In this document: positions 10,444 to 21,463 of the stretch, piece by piece
Numbering within the stretch: position 1 is the stretch's first letter
How the letters are laid out: every line of letters starts with the position of its first letter
Source of the DNA: Buxus sempervirens
Taxonomy: Eukaryota; Streptophyta; Magnoliopsida; Buxales; Buxaceae
Length of the DNA stretch: 64,000 bases
Assembly: GCA_947561395.2 (NCBI GenBank)
Contig: OX387183.1
Coordinates: 34,956,853-35,020,852, forward strand
Direction of reading: 5' to 3'
Notes under the pieces: model-generated
Seen by the model: the letters and a program-made list of their open reading frames with translations, nothing else
What the model was told of the DNA's origin: nothing
Databases searched by the model: none
Made by a program: the position numbers and the translations under genes

Positions 10444-11719
10444 ATTTTGGAGTTTTACTTAACCACGGCCGCGAACTTCTTTCTCTTCTACTCGCATTTT
10501 GCCCTATTTTTCTTGCGCCCGCACTCTTCTCTCTGGTCCTTGCTTCTTCTCCAACAATGCACGACCATTTTCTCCAGCGGCTACTGTTCTTCTCCGGCCA
10601 TTCTCACATTCTCCGACGACTTTCATCCCTTATTGCCGAGACTGGTACACCTTCCCATTTCTTGGGATTTCGTTTAAAGCTTCCACACACATTAGATACG
10701 ATCCGTGAGTGTGCTCAAAGCTTCCACTTTTCTTTGCTCGTTCCTTATTTTGACAAAAACAAGTATGCCGAAACCCTCTTCATGTTTATGGTATTCTCAT
10801 TTTGACCGAATGTGAGTTCATGATTTGTGCAAACTCTTGGTTCCTGATTGAATGCATGATAAGTTCCTGAATATTCCCAACTGTTGATTTGCTTAATGGT
10901 TCAGTACTGCTTTGATTTTTATGCCTCTGTTACATCCGAAAATTGATGCTTTGGATGCCTGCATGTCCATACATTTCTTCTAGCAGATTGAATGAGCAAC
11001 TTCCCAAACTTTCGGATTTTATTTGTGGGTGTACCCAGCTGACTGAACTGATATTTGCAGTTTTTCTAATTGAGACTGAATTTCTGCTTTATTTGTTGTA
11101 TGCTCTGGATTCCCTTGATCATCATGGAACAATTTGTCATTGTCATTAGCTCACCCTCATTTAGCATGTTGTTTGCATCTGTTTATGCTTTAATCTTGGT
11201 GTTCTCATTGTAGCAAACTCAAACTAATGCCTGATTTTGCTTTGAAACCTTAGCTTGAGTTGAACACTCATGGGTTTGAACTGATTCTTGATCCGTGGGA
11301 TGTTAGAACCTCCTATCCAAATGTTCTGACATGATCATAACACATTTTTGAATTTTTCTCCTGAACAAGCCCAGATTTATTTGGCATTTTCCTTATTATA
11401 CTTGAACTCCTGTTCACAACTTCATGTTAGTTTGAACATGCCTTGACTGTCCTGAAACCCAACAAAAAGAGATGAATAAGCATAAGCAACTAATAAAATA
11501 AGCCACTAAAAGATAATTGAGCTTCTTAAAGAATTTCTTGAGATCAAAAAGATAATCTTCTTTAATTGACTCCTGATTTGGTCAGGAACTTCTGAAGTAT
11601 TTTTTCCATTTTCCATTTTTTCCTTTTCCTGCAAATCAATTGAATTTGGTTAAAATGAAAATCAAGCAATTAAAAATTTTAACAAGAATAATTAAACATC
11701 TCCCTGATTTGAACCATAG
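10444..11719 (+). other. Probable 5' leader of antisense gene 1
   Basis: This 1.3-kb stretch between the palindrome cluster and the first likely ATG (11720) contains pyrimidine-rich sequence and short chance ORFs without recognisable domains. A possible donor (gtgagt, 10704-10709) and an AG directly before the ATG could mark a leader intron; this is speculative. Confidence 0.35.
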
Positions 11720-14617
11720 ATGGCCCGCCTTCGATCAGCTTCCAGGGATCCTGCAGATGAGCCCTCCTCCTCGAGGGTTAGGCGGGATCATGCTGATGTG
11801 GCCTCGTCTTCGAGGGCCGAGAGGGATTCTGATTCTGATGTTCCAGATCTCCCTTCTGGGGATTCGCGTGAGGAGACCCCAGAGGTATACCCTAACCTTT
11901 CTAAATTCAATATTCTTTCATCAAATTCCCACCTTGATTCTTTCTCCCTTCAATTGTTTCTTTAGCCAGCAGTTGAGGCTTCAGGCCGAGATAGGAGCCG
12001 TAGAGGGCGCCGCAGCGGAGGCAGAGATGTAGGCCATGATGAGGGCCGTAGGGGAGGCCGCAGAGGAGGCCCTGGCAGAGATGAGGCCTGGACCAGAGTT
12101 GAGGTCCCTGAGGCGGTTGCTGCCCAGATCAAGGATATCGATCTTTTGCATGGCTTGAGGACTCATCCCTCAACGTGTATTAGAGCGGATATCCCTTTGG
12201 AGTATCCTATGTCTCATTATAGAGGGAGCTGGGCCAGCTTTATGAGATTTATTGGAGCTTGCAGTTCAGCCTACCGTCGGGAGCTAGGCTTGTATGGCTT
12301 TGGCCTATTCATCACCATTCCTGATGTGCGCCTAGATCGGGCCCTTATTGCAGCATTGCTCGAGACGTTCTTCCCCGAGACATTGAGCTTCCATTTTCCG
12401 GACATCGAGATTGGAATCCGGCCGTCTGACTTCACTCTTATCACCAGGATTAGGATGATCGGTGATGTTATTCCTGAGATGGGGATGCCAGACGCTGATG
12501 AGATCGGCGCTTATCTTGGTTATATTGTGCTGCCTCCGGAGGCATGGGATAGAGGGAGAGCGAGATTGTCTCTGACTTGGTTGAGAGAGACTTTTCGGGG
12601 GAGGCAGTTTGACCAGCTTGCCGCCGGTGATCCAATTTTTCCGTTTGCCTTCCGATTCCTTTTTCTGTACATGATGGGCTCCTGCTTCTTCCCAGAGGAC
12701 ACAACTTCAGTTAGTCCTCACTTTTTTAGTTATTGGGAGACTTGCAGCGAGCAAGGAGGTATGCATGGGGCCCACTCATTTTTGGTACTATTCTGGCCTG
12801 CCTGGGCCGATCAGTGAGCGGCCTCTCTACTTCTCGAGGAGCTGGGCTTGGGTGCAGATTCTTGTGGCCCTTCCTGCAGGTGAAACAATTATTTCTCTTC
12901 TCTTTCCTTCTCTTTCTTTCTTTCTCCTTTTCTATTCTTTTTGACTCTTTTTCTTCTTTTTGCAGTTCTTTGCTAGGGTGTATATCCCCTATTTCTGCCC
13001 TACCTCTACAATGCCAGAGGAGACATATCCCATGGCTCGTAGGTGATGTCATGTGGAGCACGACTATGAAAAGAGTCGTCCTAGGTCTGCCCGGGCTCAC
13101 ATGGACAGGCTATATCGATCTGAGGTAATCTTCTTTAATTCCTCTTCTCTTCCTCTCTTTTTTTTTTCTTCTGGATCACATGTCTAATATCTCATTTCTA
13201 TTTTCTAGCTGTTCGTCCCCAGGATGGAGGACATTCATGAGGTGCTGGCCCTGCATGCGGCCAGAGATGATGCTTTTGCCCCTGACCAGAGACGTCAGAG
13301 ATATCAGTTCTTCATTGGTCAGTTGGGTAGCATCTGGTATTGCGGCGAGCGCTTCTTCTATCAACATGTTGGAGAGCCCCGGATTCCTGCCATCCCTCCG
13401 GATACTACCCCCTCCTTTCCTCCTATGCCTGTTGATCCTACTGAGGCAGAGACATTATTAGAGGAGGGTGACTATGATGCCTGGTTCAGGCGAGCTTCAG
13501 TTGGGTGCCTCATGCCACCCATGCCTGTCCGTGGCGGAGTCACGGAGATTGGAGGGGTAGTGATTAGGGCCTATGATACGATGGTAGTTTTTCTCCTTTT
13601 TTGATCTTCAATTTATATATTTTATTTGAACTTAGCATTTTTTGACACCTTCTTTTCTATTTCAGGAGGCTCAGTTGGCAGAGATCCGATCTCGGTATGC
13701 TGATATAGAGCGCCAGCGAGATGCTGTTATCACCGAGCGGGATGCCCTCTACATTACCATTTCTAATCTCCGGGGACAGCTTGCCAGGGCACAGGGCCAA
13801 GCGGGCCCTTCTGATGCACAGGACCAGGCGGGTCCATCTCATACCCAGGTTAATACTTTCACCTCTTTTCATTCCTTCTCTTATCTTTTATCCTGTTCTG
13901 ATTAAAATTTCCTTTCTTATTTTCAAGATGACACAACCGACCCTTCTTCAGCTGCTTCACCTGTGCCTATGCATCTTCGTGGTGAGGTATTTTCTGTGGC
14001 ACGGGTGGAGTTCGTGACTTCTCCCAGATCAGTAGAGGCTCCTGCAGCAGAGCCTGAGGTCGAGGCTGAGGTTGCACCTGCTGTTGTAGATGTGCCAGAG
14101 TTTGCTCCAGCACCTGAGACTGCTCTTGATGCTTCTGTAGATATGGATATGGAGCCGGCCAGGGATGCCGCTGTGGTGGAGCCTACCGAGGAGGCTGGGG
14201 TTATAGAGGAGGCTTCGGTTGATCCTGTGGAGCCTGAGGTAGAGACTGATGCTGTGATAGACCCTCCACCTGTGATCGATGTTCCAGAGGTGCCGACTCC
14301 AGCTTCTGAGCCTGCTATTAGTACCAATCCTGCGGTTGAGCCTGTTCCTGCAGTTGAACCCGTTCCTGTGGAGCCTGGTCTTGAGTCTGCTACGGACGTA
14401 GATCTCCCGGGGTCTGCCCCTGCTTCTTCAGCTGACTCTATGTATGTTTCTTTTATGTACTTGACTTCTATTCTTGTATTTGTATGAAATTCAATCCATT
14501 TTGGGCTGCAGGAGGGAGCGTATCTCTGCTCACGATAAAGTGCCGATAGTCTTTGGGCGTCGACGATCTCGAGGCAGAGGCCGTGGCAGAGGAGATGGAC
14601 CTGCGAAGGCACAGTAG
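11720..14617 (+). pseudogene. Antisense gene 1 of element B: PMD-like protein with RGG-type tails
   Basis: A spliced gene lying antisense to B's pol. Six short GT-AG introns of 70-86 bp can be seen (11885-11965, 12880-12965, 13125-13208, 13584-13665, 13849-13927, 14442-14511), giving seven exons. The start ATG at 11720 opens a Ser/Arg/Asp-rich N-terminus. Exon 2 has an arginine-glycine stretch (GGRRGGRRGG) and then a plant mobile domain-like core (ALLETFFPETLSFHFPDIEI; ARRYAWG). Later exons encode a short coiled coil (RSRYADIERQRDAV), a long Pro/Glu/Val/Ala-rich acidic segment and a C-terminal RGRGRGRG tail ending at 14617. PMD proteins of the MAIN/MAIL1 type act in plant nuclei in silencing; whether this copy ever did so is unknown. 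The reading is disrupted at a few points, so I call it broken. Capture from a host gene is inferred. Confidence 0.65.
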
Positions 14618-14853
14618 ATTAGGATTTTTCATGTATATGTATTTTGACAAACTGATGTATCCCTTCATATATATAAAAGAAATTTGATTCATTTTTATTC
14701 ATTTGTGCTCTTTTTTCCTTTTATTTTTAGCTTTTCTTGCCTAATGTATTTTAAAGCAGGGACAGGTGGAACTTAGGAAACCAATGAAATCAAAATTTCC
14801 CACTTTTTGGCATTTTTCCGAAGGGACCATAATTAGGTTACGAGCAAGCCGTG

Positions 14854-14958
14854 ACCGTAATATTAATACGGGCGCACTCTGCCCGTAAATTAATACGGGC
14901 GCACTCTGCTCGTATTATAATTATGGATTTTACTGCCTTTTCGAATTTTCTATATAAA
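14854..14958 (+). promoter_or_regulatory. Palindrome cluster and TATA box before antisense gene 2
   Basis: Three palindromic units (accgtaatattaatacggg, cccgtaaattaatacggg, ctcgtattataattatgga; 14854-14927) are followed by the TATA box tatataaa at 14951-14958. The ATG of antisense gene 2 lies 92 bp further on, at 15050. This spacing is that of an ordinary plant promoter with a short leader, so the antisense gene appears to have its own promoter. Confidence 0.6.
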
Positions 14959-15049
14959 CTCAAGGGGGACATCATTGTGACACTTTTAAAAGTTTGAAAA
15001 CTCCCTGAGCCTTCCGTTTTCTGCTTTCCTTGTCTTCTTTGGTGCTTTC

Positions 15050-16897
15050 ATGGCTTCCCTCGCCCCTTTCTCTTCTGTCCATGAATCTCCTCCTGCAAAA
15101 CAACCTGTTAGATCAAAACCTCCTAATCTCACCAGGTACAATATTGTGGATTCCTTTTATGATAGGTGGGTTAACTCCATGACCCTTGATGAGGAAATTC
15201 GTTGGGATTCTATCCACTTAGGGCATATCCTACACATCCCTAAAATTCCCTTTAAGTGGGAAATTATTGAAGCTTTGATTGGACACTGGGTTCCTGAATT
15301 GAATCTTTTCCGCTTTGATGACAAAGAGATGACTCCTACCATAGAAGAAATTGAAACCATCCTTGGCCTAAGATTTTCTGAAAAAGTTGTGAACCCTCCC
15401 CTAAAGCCTAGCTACAAAAATGAGGCCTCCACATTCTTGGGTATAGGGAAGAAAGACTTAGGAAATTTTGATACCCTATTGACCTTGTCCAAGACCTTTT
15501 TGACTGAAAAACTTCTAAGGAGTGGGGACAAGGATTCTAGGTTTAATGCTTTGACTTTGATAGTGGTCAACCAGTTGCTCTTTCCACGGGGTGACGACCA
15601 GGTTGACTTGGCTCTCATCTCAATTATCTTCCAGGTTAGGGAACGTGAGAGATTGGCTCCTATGATCTTGGCAGAGATATACCAGGCTTTAACTGACTGC
15701 TATTTCAGAAAGAAGAAACGCTTCTTTGCCTGCGCCCCTATCTTACAGGTAAAAAAAGGAAATAATAATAATTTTTTTTCTTTTCTTTCTCTTTTTTCTT
15801 TTTTTTCTTTTTTCTTCTTCTTCTTCTCTTTTTCTTTTCCTTCTTTTCTTTTCCTTCTTTTTTTTTCCTTCTTTTTTTTTCTTCTTTTTTTTTCTTTTCT
15901 CTTCCTTTTTTTTTCTTTTCTTTTTTTTTCTCTTTTTTTTCTTTCTTATTTCTTTCCTTTTTTTTTCTTTTGAAATAAATTGAAATTCTCTCCTTTTCTA
16001 CAGCTTTGGTTGCTTGACCACCTGAGCCAGGTTGAAGAGATAACTCGCCGCTTCTTTCCAAGATTGAAAGTTCCTATTTTGATGAGCAATAGGGGGTGTC
16101 CTAATATCCAAGGCGGCAAGCAGGGATGGTTCACTTTCTTGGGTACTCTCCAGGATGATCAAGTGAGATGGCCTGGCACTTATCAACCCAATCCAGAGAC
16201 AGTGATCAGCTTCAGAGATAGGAACTTTTTGGTCCTGGCAGGCTTGAAATCTGCTGTTCTCTATCTTCCTTTGAGGGTTCTTCGGCAATTTGGAGTGACC
16301 CAGGGAATTATGATCCTAGCTGGCTATGAGAGCCTTGTAGGGCCACTTACATCAGCCACCATGGGGCTAAATGCTCAATTAATGAATGAGTGGTCCTATG
16401 TTCGCTTTCTACGGGGTCCTATCTTTTCTGAGTCTCATGTAAAGGACTATCATTTCTGGATCAAGGAGCAGGTGCAGAGTCATGCCCTAGTACCAGAGGA
16501 CCCTCCTGCAGTTCTTCCTCCTACCTATGAGGATATTCTGGAGTCAGAAAGGGCAACCCATAAGCGGCTTCAACAAATATGGGTACGGGAGGCTCAAGAA
16601 CTTAGGATAAAAGTCCTTGTTCTGGAGAGAAAGCTTGAAGAGTAGAAGTCTGGCCGCCTTGCCATGGAGAAGAAACTTGAAGAACAAAGACAGGCTCGTC
16701 GCTTTGAAGTCCGAGTGATGCGGAAGAAATATCAGGATTCCTTGGCCGACCTTAGGGTGTTGAAGATCAAGCATTCTTTTTCAAATGAGATCATCTCCTT
16801 TTTGAGCGATCCTGATGCAGAGGGAGCTTCTGGAATCATTGCAACTCAGGCAGCTAGGATTAGGGAGCTTGAGGAGCAGTTTGGGAGTAGGGATTAG
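15050..16897 (+). pseudogene. Antisense gene 2 of element B: PMD/ORF1-like protein
   Basis: Exon 1 (15050-15748, 233 codons) starts MASLAPFSS and carries the hallmark of plant mobile domain-like proteins (ALIGHWVPELNLFRFDDKEM, then TPTIEEIETILGL). An intron (15749-16003, GT-AG, very T-rich) leads to exon 2, which runs to 16897 with a globular part (LYLPLRVLRQFG) and a charged coiled-coil C-terminus (EKKLEEQRQARRFEVR). The protein is collinear with ORF1 of element A (46964-48342): SYKNEA, SKTFLTEKL and VLRQFG all recur in order. It converges with B's integrase, which ends 914 bp away on the other strand. It has its own TATA box. It is close to whole but appears broken in about one place. Function is unknown; nuclear PMD-type roles are only an analogy. 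Confidence 0.7.
15768..15972 (+). repeat. Long T/C tract in the intron of antisense gene 2
   Basis: About 200 bp of nearly pure pyrimidine (ttttctttt, ttccttcttt words) fills most of the intron. The Lys/Glu-rich conceptual ORF on the other strand is an artefact of this low-complexity run. Confidence 0.85.
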
Positions 16898-17811
16898 ATT
16901 CTTTTATCTTTTTTTTTTCTTTTTTTTTCATACTTTTATACAAAAGCAAACTCCATTAGAGTAGAAAGACAATAGATTTAATTCAAAAATAGGTTTTATA
17001 TTATTGGCCTCAGAATTCTCAGATGCTTGTAAAAACAGAAGTTTTATGAAAAGTAATTGATTTCTCATCACTGGCCAAAGTATAGTTTTTCTTTTTTTGA
17101 AAGCTGATCCACGACACTTAATCACATATAATCAAAGGAATTAAAATCAGGTTGAATAATGAAAAGGGTAATCCAAGCAATAGGGAGAGACCAAATCTGT
17201 CTACCCTATGGCCTTTAGAATCATCCCCTAATGGATTTTTATTCATGACTAATCCTGCTAATCTGCTCAGTTTCCAGTACTCATGCTGACTTCAAACTTG
17301 GACCTCATGATCAACTCAACATTTGATTCTTTTTTTTTTCTTTTTTTTTTCTATTTTTTTTCTTTTGCCCCTATTGCCCCTACCGCCAATTACGGTTTTC
17401 ACTAAGGCCGGCTTCTGCATTCCGTCATCACCAATCTTACTCTAAAAGTTGAATGAATATACTAAAATCACCGAGGGCTTAATAATAAACGAAACAAAGG
17501 CTCAGCTCGGTTTATGAAAGAAAAGGTATTAAAGGCTCAAAATTTTCTAAGTGTGAAAATGGGTCAACCAAACTTACAGTCATGATGAATTCAATCCCAT
17601 TCCCCTTCTTTTGTATTTGGCTTTCATTTGCCCCTATTGGCTTTGCCCCTATTGGCCTTGCCCCTATTGGCCTTGCCTCGGTATAAGACTGTAAGTTTGA
17701 TTTAGGTTTATCAAGGAAGACGAACAGGTTCAAATTGGCTTGACTAAGGATGAAAATTTTGGGAAATAAGGAAAAATGGCCTCGAATCATTTCCTAGTAA
17801 TATTCATTCAA
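16898..17811. other. Noncoding interval between convergent ends of antisense gene 2 and pol
   Basis: This is the shared 3' region of B's pol (minus strand) and antisense gene 2 (plus strand). It holds a T-rich run at 17330-17364, cccctattgcccct words, and the 15-bp repeats below. No coding signal is seen. Confidence 0.6.
17626..17670. repeat. Short tandem repeat, 15-bp unit, three copies
   Basis: The unit ctttgcccctattgg/ccttgcccctattgg is repeated three times head to tail, with a fourth partial unit (ccttgcc) after it. It lies in the 3' untranslated part of B. Confidence 0.85.
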
Positions 17812-18439
17812 GGAAAATATCTCTTTACTGCATCAGAGTTAATTGGCTAAGGAAAATCCTTCCCATCCATTTTTGTTAAGATGAGAACACCCCCTGATAG
17901 GACCTTCTTGACCACATAAGGTCCCTCCCAATTTGGTTTGAACTTTCCACGAGGGTCTTCCAAAAAGGGTAAAATTTTCTTCAATATTAAATTTCCTTCT
18001 TGGAAAGTTCTGGGCTTCACCTTCTTATTATAAGCCCTGGCCATTTTCTTCTGGTACAATTGGCCATGACAAAGTGCTTTTAACCGTTTTTCCTCTATTA
18101 AATTGAGTTGATCATGTCTTGACTGTATCCATTCAGCTTCTTCTAGTTTAGCTTCTATTAGCACTCTTAGTGAAGGTATTTCCACTTCCACTGGTAAAAC
18201 CGCTTCCATCCCATATACTAAAGAATACGGGGTTGCCCCTGTAGAAGTCCGAATCGAGGTTTTGTAAGCATGTAGAGCAAGTGGCAGCATTTCATGCCAA
18301 TCTTTGAAACTCACTACCATCTTCTGAATGATCTTCTTTATATTCTTATTCGCTGCTTCCACTGCCCCATTCATCTTTGGTCTGTACTGAGCTGACTTGT
18401 AGTGGGTGATCTGAAACTGTTCACACATCTTCCTCATGT
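17812..18439 (-). pseudogene. Element B integrase, C-terminal part
   Basis: This encodes the end of the integrase core with the catalytic Glu context (GAVEAANKN), then HAYKTSIRTSTGATPYSLVY and the GPYVV-containing C-terminal fold. Its N-terminal part resumes at 28410, on the other side of Sirevirus D; the target duplication ccttg lies at both junctions. Close relatives of every block are found in A (57526-58458). It is part of a broken element. Confidence 0.9.
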
Positions 18440-18444
18440 CCTTG

Positions 18445-19469
18445 TGTAAGTGTGAAAACTCACACTCCTGTTATGGCAAATGATTGACAAATTATGTCTT
18501 CTAATGAAGCTTCAAGATGTGCAGATTAAACAATGAAAATTCAGTGAATTTAGTAAAGAAGAAGAAGTTGATGCCACCACACTGCTACCACGCCGCTGCC
18601 ACCCCGCTGGCAGCGCATAAGGGAATTCGTGTTTTGAAAGAAAGGTTCGTGCACCTGCCGCGTACTCTCCCGCTAGCAGCGCGCTTTTAACTGATTCAAC
18701 TTACTCTGAGCTGGACTTGAGTTCGGCACCAGCCGTCTACATCGATCGCTTCACGACGCTACCAGCGCTCGACGCGATCTGAGTTTTATTCTTTAAATAG
18801 ACGAGTTGTAATTTTTAATCGAGACTTTTTTCTTTGGATCATTTGGATTTCAAATCTTGAGGTGTTTGAGATTCGATCAAATCTTCTTTAGAGAGTCGGC
18901 GATCGAGTGAGGGGGAGATCTGAGATAGATTGCCTGGAATTGAAGATAGAGGATTCTTCTTCAATTCGGAACTTCATCTGATCGTGTGATCGCCTGGACT
19001 GGTGATCGGCCTTGATTGATGCGTAGGTGGATTCCTACTGCATTGGATCGTCTCAGTGGATTCTGAGAGGATTGCTGCGATCTGGATTGATCGTGTCCTG
19101 CAGCTTGTGGATTCAAGCTGTGTTGCAGTTCGTGGATTCGAACTGTGGATCACTGGTGAGTGATTGTTTGCGATCTGGACTGATCGTGTTCTGCAGCTTG
19201 TGGATTCAAGGTGTGTTGCAGTTCGTGGATTCGAACTGTGGATTGCTGTTGAGTGAGTCAAATTGTAAAGGTTAAGTATGTACTCCTTTGTAATTGTCTT
19301 TTCATTCAATAGTGGATTTTGAAGGGTTAGTCGCCTCATATAGACTCGAGGTTTTTCCTGGATCTGGATCCAGGTTTCCTCGTATAATTCTTTGTGTACT
19401 GTTTCCGCATTGTTCAATTCTGAATTGTTATAGATCGTGGACCTATAGAGTAGTCCTCTACTCTTTCAA
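18445..19469 (+). repeat. 5' LTR of element D
   Basis: 1025 bp, starting tgtaagtgtgaaaactcaca and ending ctctactctttca. The first bases contain a perfect inverted repeat GTGTGA-aaac-TCACAC (18449-18464). A striking hairpin array fills 19023-19238. Confidence 0.95.
19023..19238 (+). repeat. Array of six hairpins with an identical 8-base loop
   Basis: The loop gtggattc occurs six times, each flanked by arms that pair: GTAG/CTAC (19023-19038), CTCA/TGAG (19052-19067), CAGCTT/AAGCTG (19101-19120), CAGTTC/GAACTG (19126-19145), CAGCTT/AAGGTG (19194-19213, one mismatch) and CAGTTC/GAACTG (19219-19238). Units 3-4 and 5-6 form a 93-bp tandem duplication. The same array is in the 3' LTR at 27958-28173. 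Confidence 0.9.
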
Positions 19470-19471
19470 GT

Positions 19472-19484
19472 GGTATCAAAGCCT
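19472..19484 (+). other. Primer binding site of element D
   Basis: tggtatcaaagcc, two bases after the LTR end, matches the plant initiator tRNA-Met primer site common in Copia elements (consensus tggtatcagagc) with one difference. Confidence 0.85.
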
Positions 19485-19528
19485 ATTCACTTTGAATTGC
19501 TATACATAGTGTGATCTAGATCTATAGC

Positions 19529-21433
19529 ATGGATTTTGGAAAAGAAGGAGGATCTGCCTCTAGACCTCCTTTATTTGAAGGTAACAATTATTCTTACTGG
19601 AAAGCAAGAATGAGAGCTTACCTGAAATCAATCGATGAGCGTGTCTGGCTCTCGGTTTGTAATGGTTATCATCCACCTGTGATCACAACAGAAGTAGGTG
19701 TTGTGATCCCTAAACCTCATGATCAGTGGACTTAAACTGAATCTGATCAATGTGGATGGAATAACAAGGCAATGAATGCCTTATTTTGTGCTGTTAGTGT
19801 TGAGGAATTCAGGAGAATTTCCTCATGTGAAGTTGCTAAGGAAGCTTGGGACATTCTTGAGGTCACTCATGAAGGAACCTCAGCTGTCAAGCTTTCCAGA
19901 CTTCAGAGACTTACTACATCTTTCGAAACTTTATATATGAAAGATGATGAGTCTTTTGATGAGTTTTATGCTAAACTCTTAGATATTGTTAATTCTAGTT
20001 TTAATCTTGGAGAAAAAATCTCTACATCAAAGGTTATTAGAAAAATATTAAGATCTTTGCCTGAAAGATTCAGACCTAAAGTAACTGCAATACAAGAGGC
20101 AAAAGATGTAGATAACATGAGAATTGAAGATCTGGTAGGATCTTTACAGACTTATGAGCTAGATCTGAATATTCCAAAAAGAAATAAAGGAATAGCTCTA
20201 AAATCTGTAAAATCTGTAAATACTGAAGAATCAGATAATTCTGATGTTGATATGGATGAACTTGTTCTCTTAGCCAAAAAGTTCAAGAAAATGTTTAAAA
20301 AGAAACAATTCAATTCTTCATCATCCATGGACAGATCAAATAGGAGATCTGATAAGAAAATGTCTGATCCAAGAAAGGAGAAGAAATTTTCTCAGAATGA
20401 TGAAGTCCAATGCTACAAATGTAGAGGCTTTGGACATGTTGCATCTGATTGTCCCTCAAAGGATAAAAAGAAAAAGACTAATTATCAGGTTACTTGGGAT
20501 GACAGTAACACTGATAATTCTTCACAATCTGATGAGGATATCTCTGCTAATTTTACTGCTTTCAATTCATTTTACTCATCCTCTTCTGGTAGTTCAATCT
20601 CTGGAATTGCAGGAGATAATAAAGAGACTTTATTAGATGATGATGAAGAACTACAAGAAGCCTACAATCAGCTCTATAAGGAATTCAATAGAGCTCAGAA
20701 GAAAGTCAAGAAACTGAGTAAAAAATTGAAGGAATCAGAAACAGAGAAAAATAAAGCTATTGCAGAAATAGATTCAATAAATCAGAAGTTACTTGAAAGA
20801 CATGCCAAAGAAGATTTTCTGGTAACTTCTTTAACTGAAAAAACTGAAAAACTAAAAGAAAAGGAAGCTCAGATCTCTGTACTTCAAGGTAAAGTGAGTG
20901 AACTTGAGAAAGTTTCAAATTTAAGTAAATCTGATGTTTCAAATGTTTCTGCAGGAAATCCTCAAATTAATGAGGAATCAATTTCAAAGGAAGTTCCTGA
21001 AAGCTCAAACTCTGCTGAAAAGAGAATGAGTGTAAGTAATCAAAACATGGAATCTTCACAGAAAATTTCTGCTGGAGAAGTAAGACCAACAGGTAAATCT
21101 TCAACTTCTGAGAAATCTAAATCTGTTCAGTTTAGAAAAACTGACAAGTCTAGAAATGCTGATTTGTCTGAACATAGGTTCATACCTGTATGCCATCACT
21201 GCAATAAAAAGGGTCATATAAGACCAAAGTGTTATGCACTGTATGGTTTCCCTGATGGATATTTTGATAATAAGAGAAAGGTAAACCAAAGTCAGTCCCT
21301 GGACTTATACAACAGATTTGACTCTCTGTTAAAAATGACTGAAACATTAAATCAGGAAGTCTCAAATCTGTCAAAGAAGCTTTCCTCAAAAACTCAAGTA
21401 GTTGATGAAAGTACTTTTCAGAAGACTCCTTGA
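19529..21433 (+). pseudogene. Element D gag region
   Basis: The N-terminus (PPLFEGNNYSYWKARM) is the usual Copia gag opening; next comes the gag fold (FYAKLLDIVNSSF, LRSLPERF). A first CCHC zinc knuckle CYKCRGFGHVASDC lies at 20411-20452, then a long Glu/Lys/Ser-rich coiled coil, and a second knuckle-like motif CHHCNKKGHIRPKC near 21190-21231. Gag proteins form the cytoplasmic particle that packages the element RNA. The long coiled coil and second knuckle suit Sireviruses. It belongs to a broken element. Confidence 0.88.
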
Positions 21434-21463
21434 AAACAGATTTGGGTAAGAAAAGATTCATTA

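Noticed and set aside
10326-10805. 159-codon plus-strand ORF before antisense gene 1
   Set aside because: Overlaps the palindrome cluster and a pyrimidine-rich leader; no domain or compositional sign of a protein.
15738-16061. Minus-strand Lys/Glu-rich ORF
   Set aside because: Caused by the T/C tract in the intron of antisense gene 2; low complexity only.
19027-19275. ORFs with repeated WI(Q/L)-FVDSNC peptides in D's LTRs
   Set aside because: Translation of the six-hairpin array inside the LTR; no protein evidence.
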